Below, in pieces: positions 39,725-51,000 of a stretch of DNA of 64,000 bases. A program made the translations under genes and the position numbers. The notes under the pieces were generated by a model that had not been told where the DNA came from, did no database searches, and saw nothing but the letters and a program-made list of their open reading frames with translations. Origin of the DNA: Iris pallida (taxonomy: Eukaryota; Streptophyta; Magnoliopsida; Asparagales; Iridaceae); NCBI GenBank assembly GCA_029216955.1, contig JANAVB010044017.1, positions 1,023,385 to 1,087,384 on the forward strand. The letters run 5' to 3'. The first letter of the stretch is position 1, and the number at the start of each line of letters is the position of its first letter.

Positions 39725-39732
39725 TATTTATA
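39725..39732 (-). promoter_or_regulatory. Antisense TATA box of Tat-1
   Basis: TATAAATA on the minus strand within GGCCTATAAATAGAAGG; the matching box of Tat-2 is at 52587-52594. It faces the antisense gene. Confidence 0.65.
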
Positions 39733-39984
39733 GGCCTAGCACATATGCGATGTGCTTGAGGTTTATTGGGCGCGCAGGAGTGCTGCATGTTAAGATGTGG
39801 AAGAATCTGCTGTCATTGCATGGTGAGGGCTACTTCTGAGCGGACACGTATCGGACGTTAAGATTCACTCCTATCAAGATCTTCAGGTTGTTATCAGCAT
39901 AACCGAATAAATGACATATGGCGTGCATCTATTGCTTTAGTCTTTTTGTTTAGATGTAGCTGAACATGTTTGGCCTCTATCTAG

Positions 39985-40187
39985 AGAGTCGGATTTTATC
40001 TCTATCTTTGGGACAACGGTTTTAAACAAACCTGACTGGATATTGCCCTTATCAATAGAATCAAATTCCGTTCTTATCTTCGGAGCGGTGGTTTAAATAA
40101 AACCGATTGGATATTGCTCATATCAACAGAACTAAACTCCGTTCTTGTCTTAGGAGCGATGGTTTAAACAAACTAGTTGGGTTATAT
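39985..40187. repeat. Tandem repeat (about 70-bp unit, 2.6 copies) next to the Tat-2 insertion
   Basis: Units of the form CCGTTCTTATCTTCGGAGCG...GGTTTAAA...GATTGGATATTGC; Tat-2 is inserted within the last partial copy. Confidence 0.8.
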
Positions 40188-42236
40188 TGTAGAAGCATAA
40201 AATTTCAGGCGCATCTATAGGCCAGAATTCCTATGCGCTTAACACTATGCGACTAGACTCAAACATGCGCCAAGGAGTTCAAACAAAGTACTTGGCACAA
40301 CAATGGACAACAAAAGTATAGACATCAAAGGAAGGCTTTTATTTTGTATGAAAGTCTATTACATGTCTAAAGAAAGGCTTTACAAAGGAGAACTTCAACA
40401 AAAAGAAAGATCCTATAGCTACAGCCAGGCGCAGCAACTGCCATGCGCCCCATGCCAGGCGCATCACTCTGATGTCTCATCCAAGTGCATCGTCTTTTCA
40501 TTATGGCGCAGGCGCATCAGAACCAATCAAGTCCTTGTCTAGCAGGAGGAGGATCTCTTCTAGCTCGACAAAGATCACGGCATGATGCCCCGATTTTCGG
40601 AAGCAATCAGCACACTCGGCAACCTATGGCTCTTCCAGCATAATAAAAATTAAGGTACGACTGCCCCGATCTTTGGATGCAACATGCACCATCGACCTGT
40701 GTCAGGACTCGATGATCCCGATATTTGGATGCAACAGACACTATCACGGAAGCTTAGAGCGACGGGAAGACAAAGGCAGCGAATCTTCACCCTCGAAAAG
40801 AGCTCGAGTTCGACAGTTCGCCAAGGCGGAACTCCGGCCAAGTTCATGTTTATATCGAAATAAAGAATAAAAGCAAAGCTTTCCTTCATGCGGCTATTTA
40901 TAAGCACGGACAGCCTACACCAGAGTGCCAAATGGCCATCGTTCTAAATTCTATGCAACAAATTTACATTAATAGCAAATGCATCCATCTTCTCGTATTC
41001 GGCTAAGTCAAGACAACCATTAATGCCTCGAAAAACTTAACAGGCGGGCCAAAGAGGATGCGACACATTGGCAGATGCACCGTTGATATCATGCGCTCCC
41101 CATGGATGCGCCCAAATGGGCCAGAGACCCATGCGTCCAAAAGGTCACTAACCGATGAACCCTTTTAAATGCTGAATGACAAAGGCGGCAACACATTCCA
41201 AGAGCCATCCAATCAGCAGCTCTGTGCAGAAAACGAAGAGCCACTGATGTCAGCACTTTACACCTTGTGTCGGCAACAACTGCCATGTGGCCGATCGATC
41301 ATTCGTTTGCGCCTCGTAGCTATGCGCCCAGAAGACGGCGTGCGCCCCAGTGGTAATACGCCCCCTCAGCTCACTTCTGATCTCAAGCGACGGAAGACTA
41401 AGCTCTGTATGTGCCTCAGAAGCCTTGCGTCTGGACTTGCTCATGACTCCTAAAAATCATGAGACCAAGTCGCCTCCCCTGCGCCTGATCCTAGGCACAC
41501 CCTGATGCGAAGCTCTGCATGTGCCTCAAAAGCTATGCGCCCATACTTGTCTATGATACCCAAAAATTATAGGACTAAGTCGCCTCCATGTGCCCGATCC
41601 TAGGAACACCCCGACAGATCACTCTCCTATAAAACCGAGATCTTTGAGCCACAGGCATACGCCACGCGTCCTTTGACTCAGTTATATTCAAAGAATGGGT
41701 GCTAACCACCCAAGACCTCAGCAACAACCAAATCTCAGCAACTGCCACGTGTCAGCTCTTCCGCAGCCCGACGAAGTAGTTCGAGCAGATTCCACTACAA
41801 CTCAGGGCGCATTGTCCGTACGCCCCCGCCAACATCAACCACGTGGCGTTTCCACGTCCAGGCACATCCGACATATGGGCACATGAGCAGCCAGCCTGCT
41901 ATCTATAAATAGAAGGACCACTCCTTCATGACACACAGACAGAGAGAGAGAGAGATATATACAGACAGACTGTTATATCCACATACAGAGGCCGGAAGAG
42001 ACACTTAACGTCCACTTCTCCTTGTAATGCTCCGGCACCCAGAGTAATCCAGACCTTCAGAGAGTTCAAGATCATCGTCAGATCATCAACGGAGTCAACA
42101 TATTACCACTCGTTCCATCGACACAATATCCAGATAAAAACAAAAGTGTACTCCTAGGACTACATCTATGTCCTACATTGTACTCTGTTCTATTTATTAT
42201 TAAAAACATCATCCCAAAGAGTTTTAATGGCAAACA
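40188..42236 (+). repeat. 5' LTR of Tat-2 (2,049 bp)
   Basis: Begins TGTAGAAGCATAAAATTTC and ends AATGGCAAACA. TATA box TATAAATA at 41904-41911, followed by (GA)n at about 41943-41957. Numerous ATGCGCC motifs are scattered through it. Confidence 0.93.
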
Positions 42237-42970
42237 AGCTGGCAACTCTGCTGGGGACTTCTTCCTCCTCCAACGAGAAAGTTGTGTCGCAATCTGACGA
42301 CATCAAACTCGGCTCCTCCCATAAAATACTTGTGGTACGCCTCAATCAACAGACGTATGAGGAGTTCATCTCTGAAGGCAGCACAAGTCCTTCAACGTGG
42401 CTGCCAAAGCCGAAGAAGACTCGATAAGTCTGGGTGCGTAAGGCCGATGCGCCTGGCACCATCATTAAAGGGGATGCGCCACCGCAGCAGGCCCTTCCTG
42501 CTGACGCTCTCAGCAACAAGGATGCGCCCACTGGTGCCGCACGTCTGTCTGGGAAACGCAGTGTTGACTGCATTCTCCAACCGTCTTCTTTCCAGCCGAA
42601 GAAGATGCGCCAACAGAGTAGAGGTACAACCATCTCCAGCACATGAGCTCTGGTGCGCTGGAAAGAACGTCTATCTTCAACAGACTCACTCACTGTCATA
42701 GCGAGGCACAATTGGATTCTGAGTACTATGCGTCTTCGTGAGCTAGTACAAAGAAATCCAAGGCAACACAGGCCATGCGCCATGAATGTGCTACGCCAAC
42801 AGCAAACCAGAAGCATACGTTCAAAATCATGCACGCTGCTGATAGTTAGCTGTACAGAGTCGACTCGGGCACATTTGTGCCAAAAATGGGTCGACTCTCA
42901 AAGTCCCTGTCCTGCTTGGACGTATCTACTGCATTTCGAACCAAGTCTGGCTAGGCAACTACGATGTTGA
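42227..42970 (+). pseudogene. Leader open frame (ORF0) of Tat-2 reading through LTR end and primer site
   Basis: The ATG at 42227 lies inside the last ten bases of the LTR. One frame then runs across the primer-binding site (MANKLATLLGTSSSSNEK), through KILVVRLNQQTYEEFIS, and on to 42970, with only TAA at 42425-42427 and TGA at 42644-42646 in 248 codons. The first half matches the Tat-1 leader frame. The second part is Ala/Pro-, Gln- and Arg-rich with no known domain. Both nonsense codons could be late damage. An ORF before gag is known in Ogre elements, but a start inside the LTR is unusual. Confidence 0.55.
42240..42258 (+). promoter_or_regulatory. Primer-binding site of Tat-2
   Basis: TGGCAACTCTGCTGGGGAC starts three bases after the LTR end, the spacing seen in Tat-1. 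Confidence 0.85.
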
Positions 42971-43427
42971 GTCCATGCGCCCACTTGGGTGGTGCGCATA
43001 AAGTGGACTCAAATTACCATAAATGCTGTTTCCCTACCAACGATCTGGGCGTATCTCATACGCGTGAACCAGATCAGGGGGTATAGCATTCACATGACCA
43101 CCCCGGTGCTTGGCCTTGCCATGCGCCTGATGGGGGTATTAAAGTAAAACTGTTCCATCATTATTTGCGTAATATGATCAGACACAAACGCAGATCAGGA
43201 GATCTGACCAATAACCACAATGTGCCCCTTACAGGGCATACCTGTGCTATGGTCACCATCAACTGCTGTTGTTGTAAAACAGCGGCTCCACTACAGAGGC
43301 AATCCGTGTTTCAACGACTACAATCTACGGCACCTATCCGTCGTTGCCTCGAAAGGAAAGTGCCAATTAAAGACAGAACGGGGCCAAGATCGCTTTCTGT
43401 CATGTTTTCTTCAATTCCCACTCATCC
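42971..43427. other. Leader between ORF0 and gag of Tat-2
   Basis: No motif or open frame that I can support. Confidence 0.5.
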
Positions 43428-45241
43428 GTGAGAAAGACAACCACCAACTCCTCAGCCTCTACATCTAAGACTCAGCTGAGGAAGAGCAAAATAGTAGTCC
43501 CATCCCCAGGGGTGTATGAACACACCCGAGCAAGGAGCAAGGCCCTAGCAGAAACAACAGCCGAGGGTAGTCAAGCCTCTGACAACCCTCCCCTCGAAGA
43601 TGAAGAACACTTCGACAAACCGACCCTGACGTAGCTGGAGGTAGCCAACACGAGGCCTCAGAAGAAGTAGCCCCTCTACAGGAAAGCGAGGTCAAAAGTA
43701 AAGCCTCGACCGATCCATCCACTTCCACCCATGTCATGACAGCTTACATGGCAGGGGGTGATAATGAAGGAGAATCAGATGCTCCAGCACTAGACATCTT
43801 GCAGCGCATAGACACTCTTGAGGGGAGTCTCAAAACCCTCTCTGCCTCCATGTAGATCCTGACCCCGGCAATGTTCGACATTCGAACCACTCTGGCAAGG
43901 GCACCTATCTCCACCAGCCCTGATCCAAGGACCAACGAAGAATCAACTATACCCCCTCAACGGGTATCTTTAGGGGCGGAGCACTATACTGCACTGCGAG
44001 CGTCGGCTCCTTCCAATATCCAGCTTCAGGCTGTACCGCCTTCACCTGCTCCCAGCTTGACAAAAGACTTGGTTGAGATGGTCAGAGGCCTGTACGAGAA
44101 TTTTGAGGCTTAAAGTAGACAAGAAGATCGCTAGAAGATGGGACTCCCGTAACCTTACCCCCTCGAATGGAACAAAGTGGTTTATCCTCCCAAGTATAAA
44201 CCGCAAACACTGACGTCATACGACAGAAAGGATTCCCCTCGCCGGTACCTGACCTACTTTTAGTCTCAGACGGGACATCTCCCAAAAGAAGACGCCTTAC
44301 TCACGAGCCTGTTTGTCAGAGCTTTGAAGGGAGCCGCCTACGATTGGTACTGTAGTCTCCCTGGCAACTCCATATCATTTTTCGATGACTTGACACGTCT
44401 CTTCCTTAATCGATTTTATGACGGAGGGAGAGACATGACCATGTCGTCTCTCATAGAAGTATGGCAGACTGAGAATGAGACCATTCGAGTCTTCATCGAA
44501 CGTTTCTGACAAGCATATCTAAGGTTGCCTCCGGGCATGCCGAAACATGCACTCATTGGAACATGCAGCACGAATATGCTCCCTGCAATCAAGCTCTGGC
44601 TCAACTCCATTCCCCCGTCTGATTGAAGCACATTGATCATTGAAGCCGAAGCTGCTGAAAAGAAGGCACGTAATGCTCGCCTTCTGGGGGTTAACTTCCC
44701 TACCTTCGAAGAAAAAGGGAAATGGCCGGCGACCAGCAGTAGCAGCCACGAAGTGAAAGAGAAGCAAGCATTGACTATCAATGCGTCTAACAGCACACAA
44801 GGTCCTGCCCAGAGGCCTCCTAATGCACCACGACCTAAGATGGTCTACTTCTTCCACGATGAGGATACCTTACAGCTCTTCGAGATGCTAAAGCTGGGCG
44901 ACAAAATCAAGTTGCCTGATCCCAAGTGTCCTGACAAAATAGGCAGAGTCGACGACCCGAGGTATTGTCACTACCATCGAATCGTTGGACATCCAACTAA
45001 AGATTGCTACATCCTCAAAGACTACATTTAGCGCATGATCAATGCGAACATCATCTCTGTCGGTTACGAGGAGAAGATGGTCTCGGCTAACATGGTGTCG
45101 CTCCAGTTCGACACCTTATTGCCTACCACAGCTCAAGATGGCGTCATCCCCATGCCAAAGGCGACAATGGAAGTAGTCAACCTTCTACCAACCTGCGATA
45201 ACGTTGGTGGGCTGACACCACTCACAACATCCAATGGATAG
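43428..45241 (+). pseudogene. Tat-2 gag
   Basis: Opens MRKTTTNSSASTSKTQLRKS with GVYEHTRARSK (counterpart in Tat-1) and shifts frame near 43640. It then reads through DILQRIDTLEGSLKTLSASM, an NPRT/Pro-rich linker and the capsid core (KGAAYDWYCSLPGNSISFFD, LFLNRFYDGGRDMTM, NETIRVFIERF). A KSKG/low-complexity linker follows, then a zinc-binding segment YCHYHRIVGHPTKDCYILK (C-H-H-C pattern, about 44965-45015). Nonsense codons occur at 43853, 44111, 44507, 45029 and 45239. It is better preserved than in Tat-1. Confidence 0.82.
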
Positions 45242-45917
45242 ATCATGTGGGTTCACCCGAATCTCGTTCCAGAGCTGACTCAACCGGGGGTAACCTCTAC
45301 CTCCAAAAGCAAAGGCAAAAAGACCAAGTCTTGTCGAATGCTGACTTCCTCTCTTGAAGAAGCACTGTCCGTACAAACGTGTTCATAGCAAAATGCCCAG
45401 CCAGAGGAGGCTCCGTCCGAAGTGACACCTCCTATCATCACCACAGTTGTCCAAGGAAAAGGTTCATCCCAACCTCCTGTAGATGATAAATAAAAACAGA
45501 AGGAGGCCCGCTTCGACAGGCCTCTTCGAAAAGACAACACTCCGAGGTTAGCCAAGCCCCACAACTTCGACATACTGGCACAACTCGCCAGTAATCCAAC
45601 ACGACTTTCCCTATTCGAGCTCCTTCGTCTATCCAAAGATACTCGGGAGGCTCTCTGCGAAGCCCTGAAGGACGCCGAGTCTTTCATCAGTCAGGTCAAG
45701 CAGCCTGACGACGATCCTACATCATGTCCATACTTCCATAATATTGGGGGAGATCATCCCCAACATCACATTCACTCAATATGATATGCTGCTCAAGAAC
45801 AACAGGCACAACAGAACCCTGTATTACACAAGGTATGTCGGTGCCATCAAGGTGGATCGTATGTAGATCGACCCTGGGTCTTCTCTCAGCATCATCCCCC
45901 TAACTCTATTTCAGACG
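45242..45917 (+). pseudogene. Tat-2 Gag-protease linker
   Basis: Contains ARFDRPLRKDNTPRLAKPHN and FDILAQLASNPTRLSLFELL, conserved with Tat-1 (30830-30960), then a frameshift near 45740. The protease active site IDPGSSLSIIPLTLFQTL lies at about 45868-45920 after a TAG that replaces a codon next to it. Confidence 0.6.
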
Positions 45918-46511
45918 TTGGGGATCCCAATGCATCGCCTGACAACGTCTTACATTACCATCATTGGCTTCAACGCCAGTAAGAGTAAACCGCTGGAGAA
46001 GATCCGCTTGAAGTGTTACATCGGCGATTTCCAGACTGAGGTGACTTACTATGTTATGGATGCATACGTCAACTACAACATCCTGTTGGGACGACCATGG
46101 ATACATGAATATATGGTGGTATTATCTACTCTCCATCAATGTATGAAATACGTGTCCACCAACGGCATCATCCGAACGAAGTTTGCTGATGTCGATCCCT
46201 TTAGAGGGATTGAAGCCTTCTTCACCGACGCTGATCTGTACAAATCAATTCATCTCGGAGATGAAGCCAATGACCCTAATGATGAGGCAGAAGCTGAGGT
46301 CGAAGCTAACTCAGAGGCGGATATGATAATCAACGCTCCTCTAAAAGTGCAACTCAAAGGGAGGCCACCTCAAACATCGGCCCCTATGGTCATCAAACTC
46401 TGCAGAAAGACGCTAGCTTCTCCAGACAGGACATCCAATGAAGCTCCGTTGAAGATACGCCTCAAAGGCAAGCCCCCTCAGGTGGCGGCTCCTTTCATAG
46501 CCAAGCTATAG
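45860..46511 (+). pseudogene. Tat-2 aspartic protease and repeat-bearing tail
   Basis: Following the DPGSS active site: TTSYITIIGFNASKSKPLEKIRLKC, YNILLGRPWIHEY and VLSTLHQCMKYVST, as in Tat-1. Then an acidic stretch (EAEAEVEANSEAD). It then enters a repeat in which APLKVQLKGRPPQ recurs (about 46334, 46440 and, after TAG 46509, 46545), spaced about 105 bp. Confidence 0.75.
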
Positions 46512-46556
46512 GGAAAGGCTCCAGCTCCCGACATACCAACTGAGGCTCCCCTCAAG

Positions 46557-47300
46557 GTGCAGCTTAAAGGCAGACCTCCTCAATTGTCGGTACCTGTCAG
46601 GCCACAAGAGAAGACCTTAATGTCCTTCTCAGCACAGTCCCATAAGCTAGTACGGGGAAAGCTCCGGAAAAAATTTCCTGAACCTTCCAAGGCTGCTTCA
46701 GTTCTCACGGATGATGTCGATGCTCCATCCCTCGATGATGTAATCCCTCGGGACAAGATCCCGTATTTTATTAATAAGAGAGTGTCTTTCAATTATTCTA
46801 GTCTTCCACATTGGAATACCATGTACACTGTAGATAATGCTCTGCAGTCGTTGCAAACACAAATAATGACTGTGAGTCATATAAATCGAGTCGTCCTGTA
46901 CCAAGGAGTCGATTACATAGTCCCGCCTCAGAACAAGGACGAGAAGCCCATTATCTATGGCAAAGTCGAGCGTCACCAAGACCTCCCACCGATGAAGCCA
47001 GAACCCGACACCGGCAGAATGCAAACCTACCGGTACAATGATCGAGCCAAGTATCTCATGCAAAAGATGGGTTACAACTTGGAGAGCGGCCAAGGTCTGA
47101 ACTATGACAAAGGTCGACGCCTTCTCCTACGACTTCCAGTGCCAAAAGGGAAGCCGCAAGACTACTATCACCGTACCCGACCGGGGAGGGGGTAGGCTAC
47201 ATCATGCCTCCAACAACTCTAGAAGAATCAGAAGTAGAAGATCTCATACATTCTCACTCATCTGAAACTTTAACTTGGGACTCCGACACCAGCATCGGTT
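46557..47300 (+). pseudogene. Tat-2 post-protease region with G-patch-like motif
   Basis: An open stretch with a third LKGRPPQ copy, then IPYFINKRVSFNYSSLPHW and VVLYQGVDYIVPP. Last comes YLMQKMGYNLESGQGLNYDK with GRR and KGKPQDYYHRTRPGRG, G-patch-like, at about 47045-47190. It ends with WDSDTSIG (47275-47298), which in Tat-1 lies 5' of the RT. Beyond this point similarity to Tat-1 stops until the hairpin array, marking the pol deletion. Confidence 0.6.
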
Positions 47301-47500
47301 CAGTCTTCAGAAAGGTGCTGTCAACCAACTTAACAACCATACATCCCATCGACGTCAAAATCTCAGGGAAGCTCCACTCTTGACATCTGTTAAAAACATA
47401 CCGTCTCTCTCCAGAGAGAGGATTAATGGACTTGACCAAACCAAGTTCACACCCCTTCTTTGACAAATCATATGCTTCTGGAATCCAGCCATTACGTTGC
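47300..47500. other. Junction zone replacing RT-RNase H-integrase in Tat-2
   Basis: About 0.2 kb without RT, RNase H or integrase motifs in any frame. It has a perfect small palindrome CTCTCTCCAGAGAG near 47403. In Tat-1 the corresponding interval (about 32390-36000) is some 3.6 kb of pol. Confidence 0.6.
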
Positions 47501-47504
47501 ATTC

Positions 47505-47812
47505 TATCCCCAGTAGAAAAATAACCACATCCACATTACCTCTGAGTTGCTTCTCTATACCCCATCAAGCAGGATCCTGCACCAGATCATGCTTAAAGAA
47601 ATGTTTACCACGTCCACATCACCTCTGAGTAAACATTCTGTACAACAATCCCTGTGTTGTTGTGCCATGAAACATCCACATCCATATTACCTCTGAGTTA
47701 TTCTATAAACCCCCACAGAGTTCACTCCTACCATGTCCATATTACCTCTGAGTAGAAAAACTCCACCAATTACCCCATATTTACCACGTCCACATTACCT
47801 CTGAGTAAATAT
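47505..47812. repeat. Hairpin array of Tat-2 at the sense/antisense convergence point
   Basis: Five copies of the core CACGTCCACATTACCTCTGA (with small variation) start at about 47525, 47609, 47677, 47731 and 47785. The arms differ between copies but pair within each: AATGTTTAC/GTAAACATT (47600-47608 with 47629-47637, perfect 9 bp); ATATTTAC/GTAAATAT (47777-47784 with 47805-47812, perfect 8 bp); CTAC/GTAG for the fourth; an 11-of-13 imperfect stem for the first; the third is weak. An extra ACAACA/TGTTGT hairpin lies at about 47642-47661. Confidence 0.85.
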
Positions 47813-48018
47813 ACTGGGTCCATCATACAACTTATTTTCTGTACGCTGAGACCAAAGTGCGCAACAGATAATAGGTCCACAAAAATCTCAAAAGATTGAA
47901 CAAAGCAAAAGGTTCTTTATTTCTACAATAAAGAAAATAACAGAGCTACATTTTTTAAAACCTACATCAAAAGAGACACAGAAGTGTCTTCAAAACAAAA
48001 ATAAATAAAACAAATGAA

Positions 48019-51000
48019 CTAAGGATCGACAATCAGTTCGTCAACCCAACACTGCAAGTCTTGAGCTTTAGTCTCCACTGTCGCCAGAATGCGACGCTCA
48101 ACTTCCTGGCGCATTGCGTGCCTGGCCTCAGGAGCAAGGTTGATAGCAAACTTGTCGTCCAACTCCTTCTTCTGACGAAGCAAGAAGGCCGTGTGGCGAG
48201 TGCACCTCGCCGTCTCCTCCATAAGCTAGACATGTTCGGCCTGTACCTGTTTGGAATCAACCAAAAGTTGGGCTTGCTGCTCTTGCAGATGACGAATCTG
48301 TGTATCAACTTCCACGAGGTTGACCTTCAGGGACTCTCGCAGTTTGGCCTTCTCCTCTATCTACGAGGATAAACTCTTCTCCTTGTCTACAGCATCGACC
48401 ATCTCTTACGCCCAGGTAGCCTTGGTGTCAGAGTGAGCCGACTCAATGGCAGCCTCCAGCTTATTCTGCACTTCTTTAATTAAAGCAGAAAAGTTGTTTC
48501 GTAGAATGTTTCAGAATTCTGTCAGGTGAAGATCGAGCTCAGTCATAGAGGCTTCCAAGATCTCGGCCATATGATCATGGCCTTGGTAACTCCGGATCAG
48601 CTGGATAAATGGGAGCACCGTGCGCCTCACAGTCGCGAAGCTTCCACCTTCGTCCAACACAGCTAACACTCTCCGTCATAACATCTTGTAGACAGCCTCG
48701 ACCATGAATCTTATATATTCATCTGCATCGGCCAGCACTTAAGGCGTCATCGCAGAAGTTGTCGGAGCCACTATAAGAGCCAAGGGAGCAACTCCTGTAG
48801 AAGCTCCCACACCTGAGACTGAGGGTGCAGTCATCGCTTAGCTTGCAGGAGCCTCAAATCTTACACCTTCAGGAGAAGAAATCAGAGTCTCGGTGATCAT
48901 AACCTCTGAACCTCCCTGAGCACCCGATATCTTTTTCCAGGCAGAAGGAAGATGGGGTGTACCTTCCACCACAGGGCTCTTGTCCTTATTTAAGTGTTGC
49001 CAGACAAGCCCCTCCTGATGAGAAGGAAGAATGGGACTCGTCTTCCCCAGATGGCGTTCCTGGAGAAGATGTTGCTGGAGATGATCCCCAATAAGCAGAG
49101 AAGAATGTGCCGAGGAGTCGGCCGCTGAACCCTCTCTTAGGGAGGCTTTGGAGAGCCCAATTTCAAGGGCTACTCCATTGTCTATCCCTGTTCTTGTCCT
49201 GGTGGGTGACATGACTCGCCTGCCGAGTCCGACTCCTGTCCCGAAAGTTGATACTGATGAAGGGGGAGTAACTTGACTGCCGAGTCCTACTCCGATTTTA
49301 AGTGAAAAAGAGGCGGAAGGATCTGCTCTCTCGCCCGATATCGAAAACCCTTCGTTGACGGTAGGAGGATGCGCTCTTGCTGCCGATGTTGCTGCCAAGA
49401 CTGCTGTGGCAGGCTCAGCTGTTGTGGGGCTTCCTGATGCCCACCACAGTAAGTCTATGCGAGTCAGTAGAAGAAGACTCTGCTCCACCTCTCCGATGAG
49501 AGGGGTCAACATCCTCAGGTGCCGCTCATCCTGCAGTATCGTCTCTACCATAGCCTAAAGTATTGGGGACTTCTACGGTGACAACATCATCCAAAGTCTC
49601 CTCCATAAAAGAGGGTGTGATTGGAGGGACATGCTCATCAGGCGAGCTTGACACTTTCTTTGGTTGACTTGGGCCCGGTTTTGGCGACCGGGGTTCCCTC
49701 TTCTCCTACAAAAGAAGAGACATATAAGCGAAAGAAAAAAGAACCGAACCAAACTGATGACAATGCATATACCACTGCGGGAGCTAGTTCTGCAAGAGCC
49801 ACCGAAGGCTGCACCTTGGTAGTTGAGTCTTTCTTACGCCTCTTCGGATCAGACGAATCTGTTTTCGTCGGGGCACGTTTCTTCAGATGACCGGCCGAGG
49901 GCTCCACTTGAGAACTTTCTGCCGGTGCTACAGGGGCAGTCCTGTAAGCTGCCACTTCAGGAGGACGATAAGCTCGGGCCATTGCCAGCATAACTTCCGA
50001 AGCTTCAAGCTGCATCCTGGCAATGAAACTGGCCTATTGGTTATACCCAACAGGGACAGTATTCATCGTACAGTAAAACTTTGTGGCAGAATACAAGATA
50101 CGTGGCTGGGGGTTGCAGACCGGCAGTGTGAAATACATCCCCGTGCACCCGATATTGTAATATTGCCACCCTCGGACACCATCCAGTAAACTCCCAACGA
50201 ATCCCAGAGAGCTACTAGGGTTTTTCAACATTAGTTGGGTATAGCCAAATTGGCATGCGAAGCGATTGGGCAAATACGGCTCTAAGAAGCAGCAATTCCG
50301 GTTCTGATACACAAGGTGGGAAGGCCGGATGCTCTGCAGGCAGTAGAACCCCCACGGCGCTAGGGTAATTGTATCTTCGTCGGCATCTTCCAGCTCCTCA
50401 TCCGCTTTACAGCCATCAAAAGTAGGAGCAACCTTGATGATCTTCCATACTTGGAGATAGGACAAAACCCTTCTATAGACAGGTACACCTGTATGCAGCC
50501 ACTTTTGCCTGTAGAAGCGACGAATAAAAGCGTCGCTATCCTCATGCTCCTCGACCGACCCAAAAGTCATTATGTTCGGGTGGTGCAGAATTACCACCCC
50601 ATCAGGTAATGGAAGGACAGCTCTGAACGAGGAAAATTGCCCTTCTTGCCTTTCTCACCTATCATATCATCGGTGAATTCTCTCGAACTCTGTTTCAGGT
50701 TGCACACCATAGCGGAAAGCAGAGTCAGAGGATAACCAAAGACCAGCTTCATAGCCGGCAAAATAAGATTCCTGGATACCCTCTCCAAGGAATCGGATCT
50801 ACCGACGAATACAAGGTCACAGAGGTATAGCATCAGAAAGGACGCCAATACGGCCTTTGGAGACATCTTGTGAGCACAGTGCCAGAAGCAGCTATAAATG
50901 TGCTCGGATGGCTCCCGGTCCTTATTTTTACGAGGATTGTTCTCATTGAGCCTAGTTATCTCAGCGAGTACCTCAGCATGGGAGAGCCCCTGAGGAGTCG

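Noticed and set aside
47505..47812. CRISPR-like array (regular repeats with spacers)
   Set aside because: This is plant retrotransposon DNA; repeats are imperfect, spacing is irregular and no cas gene is present. Hairpin array is the better description.
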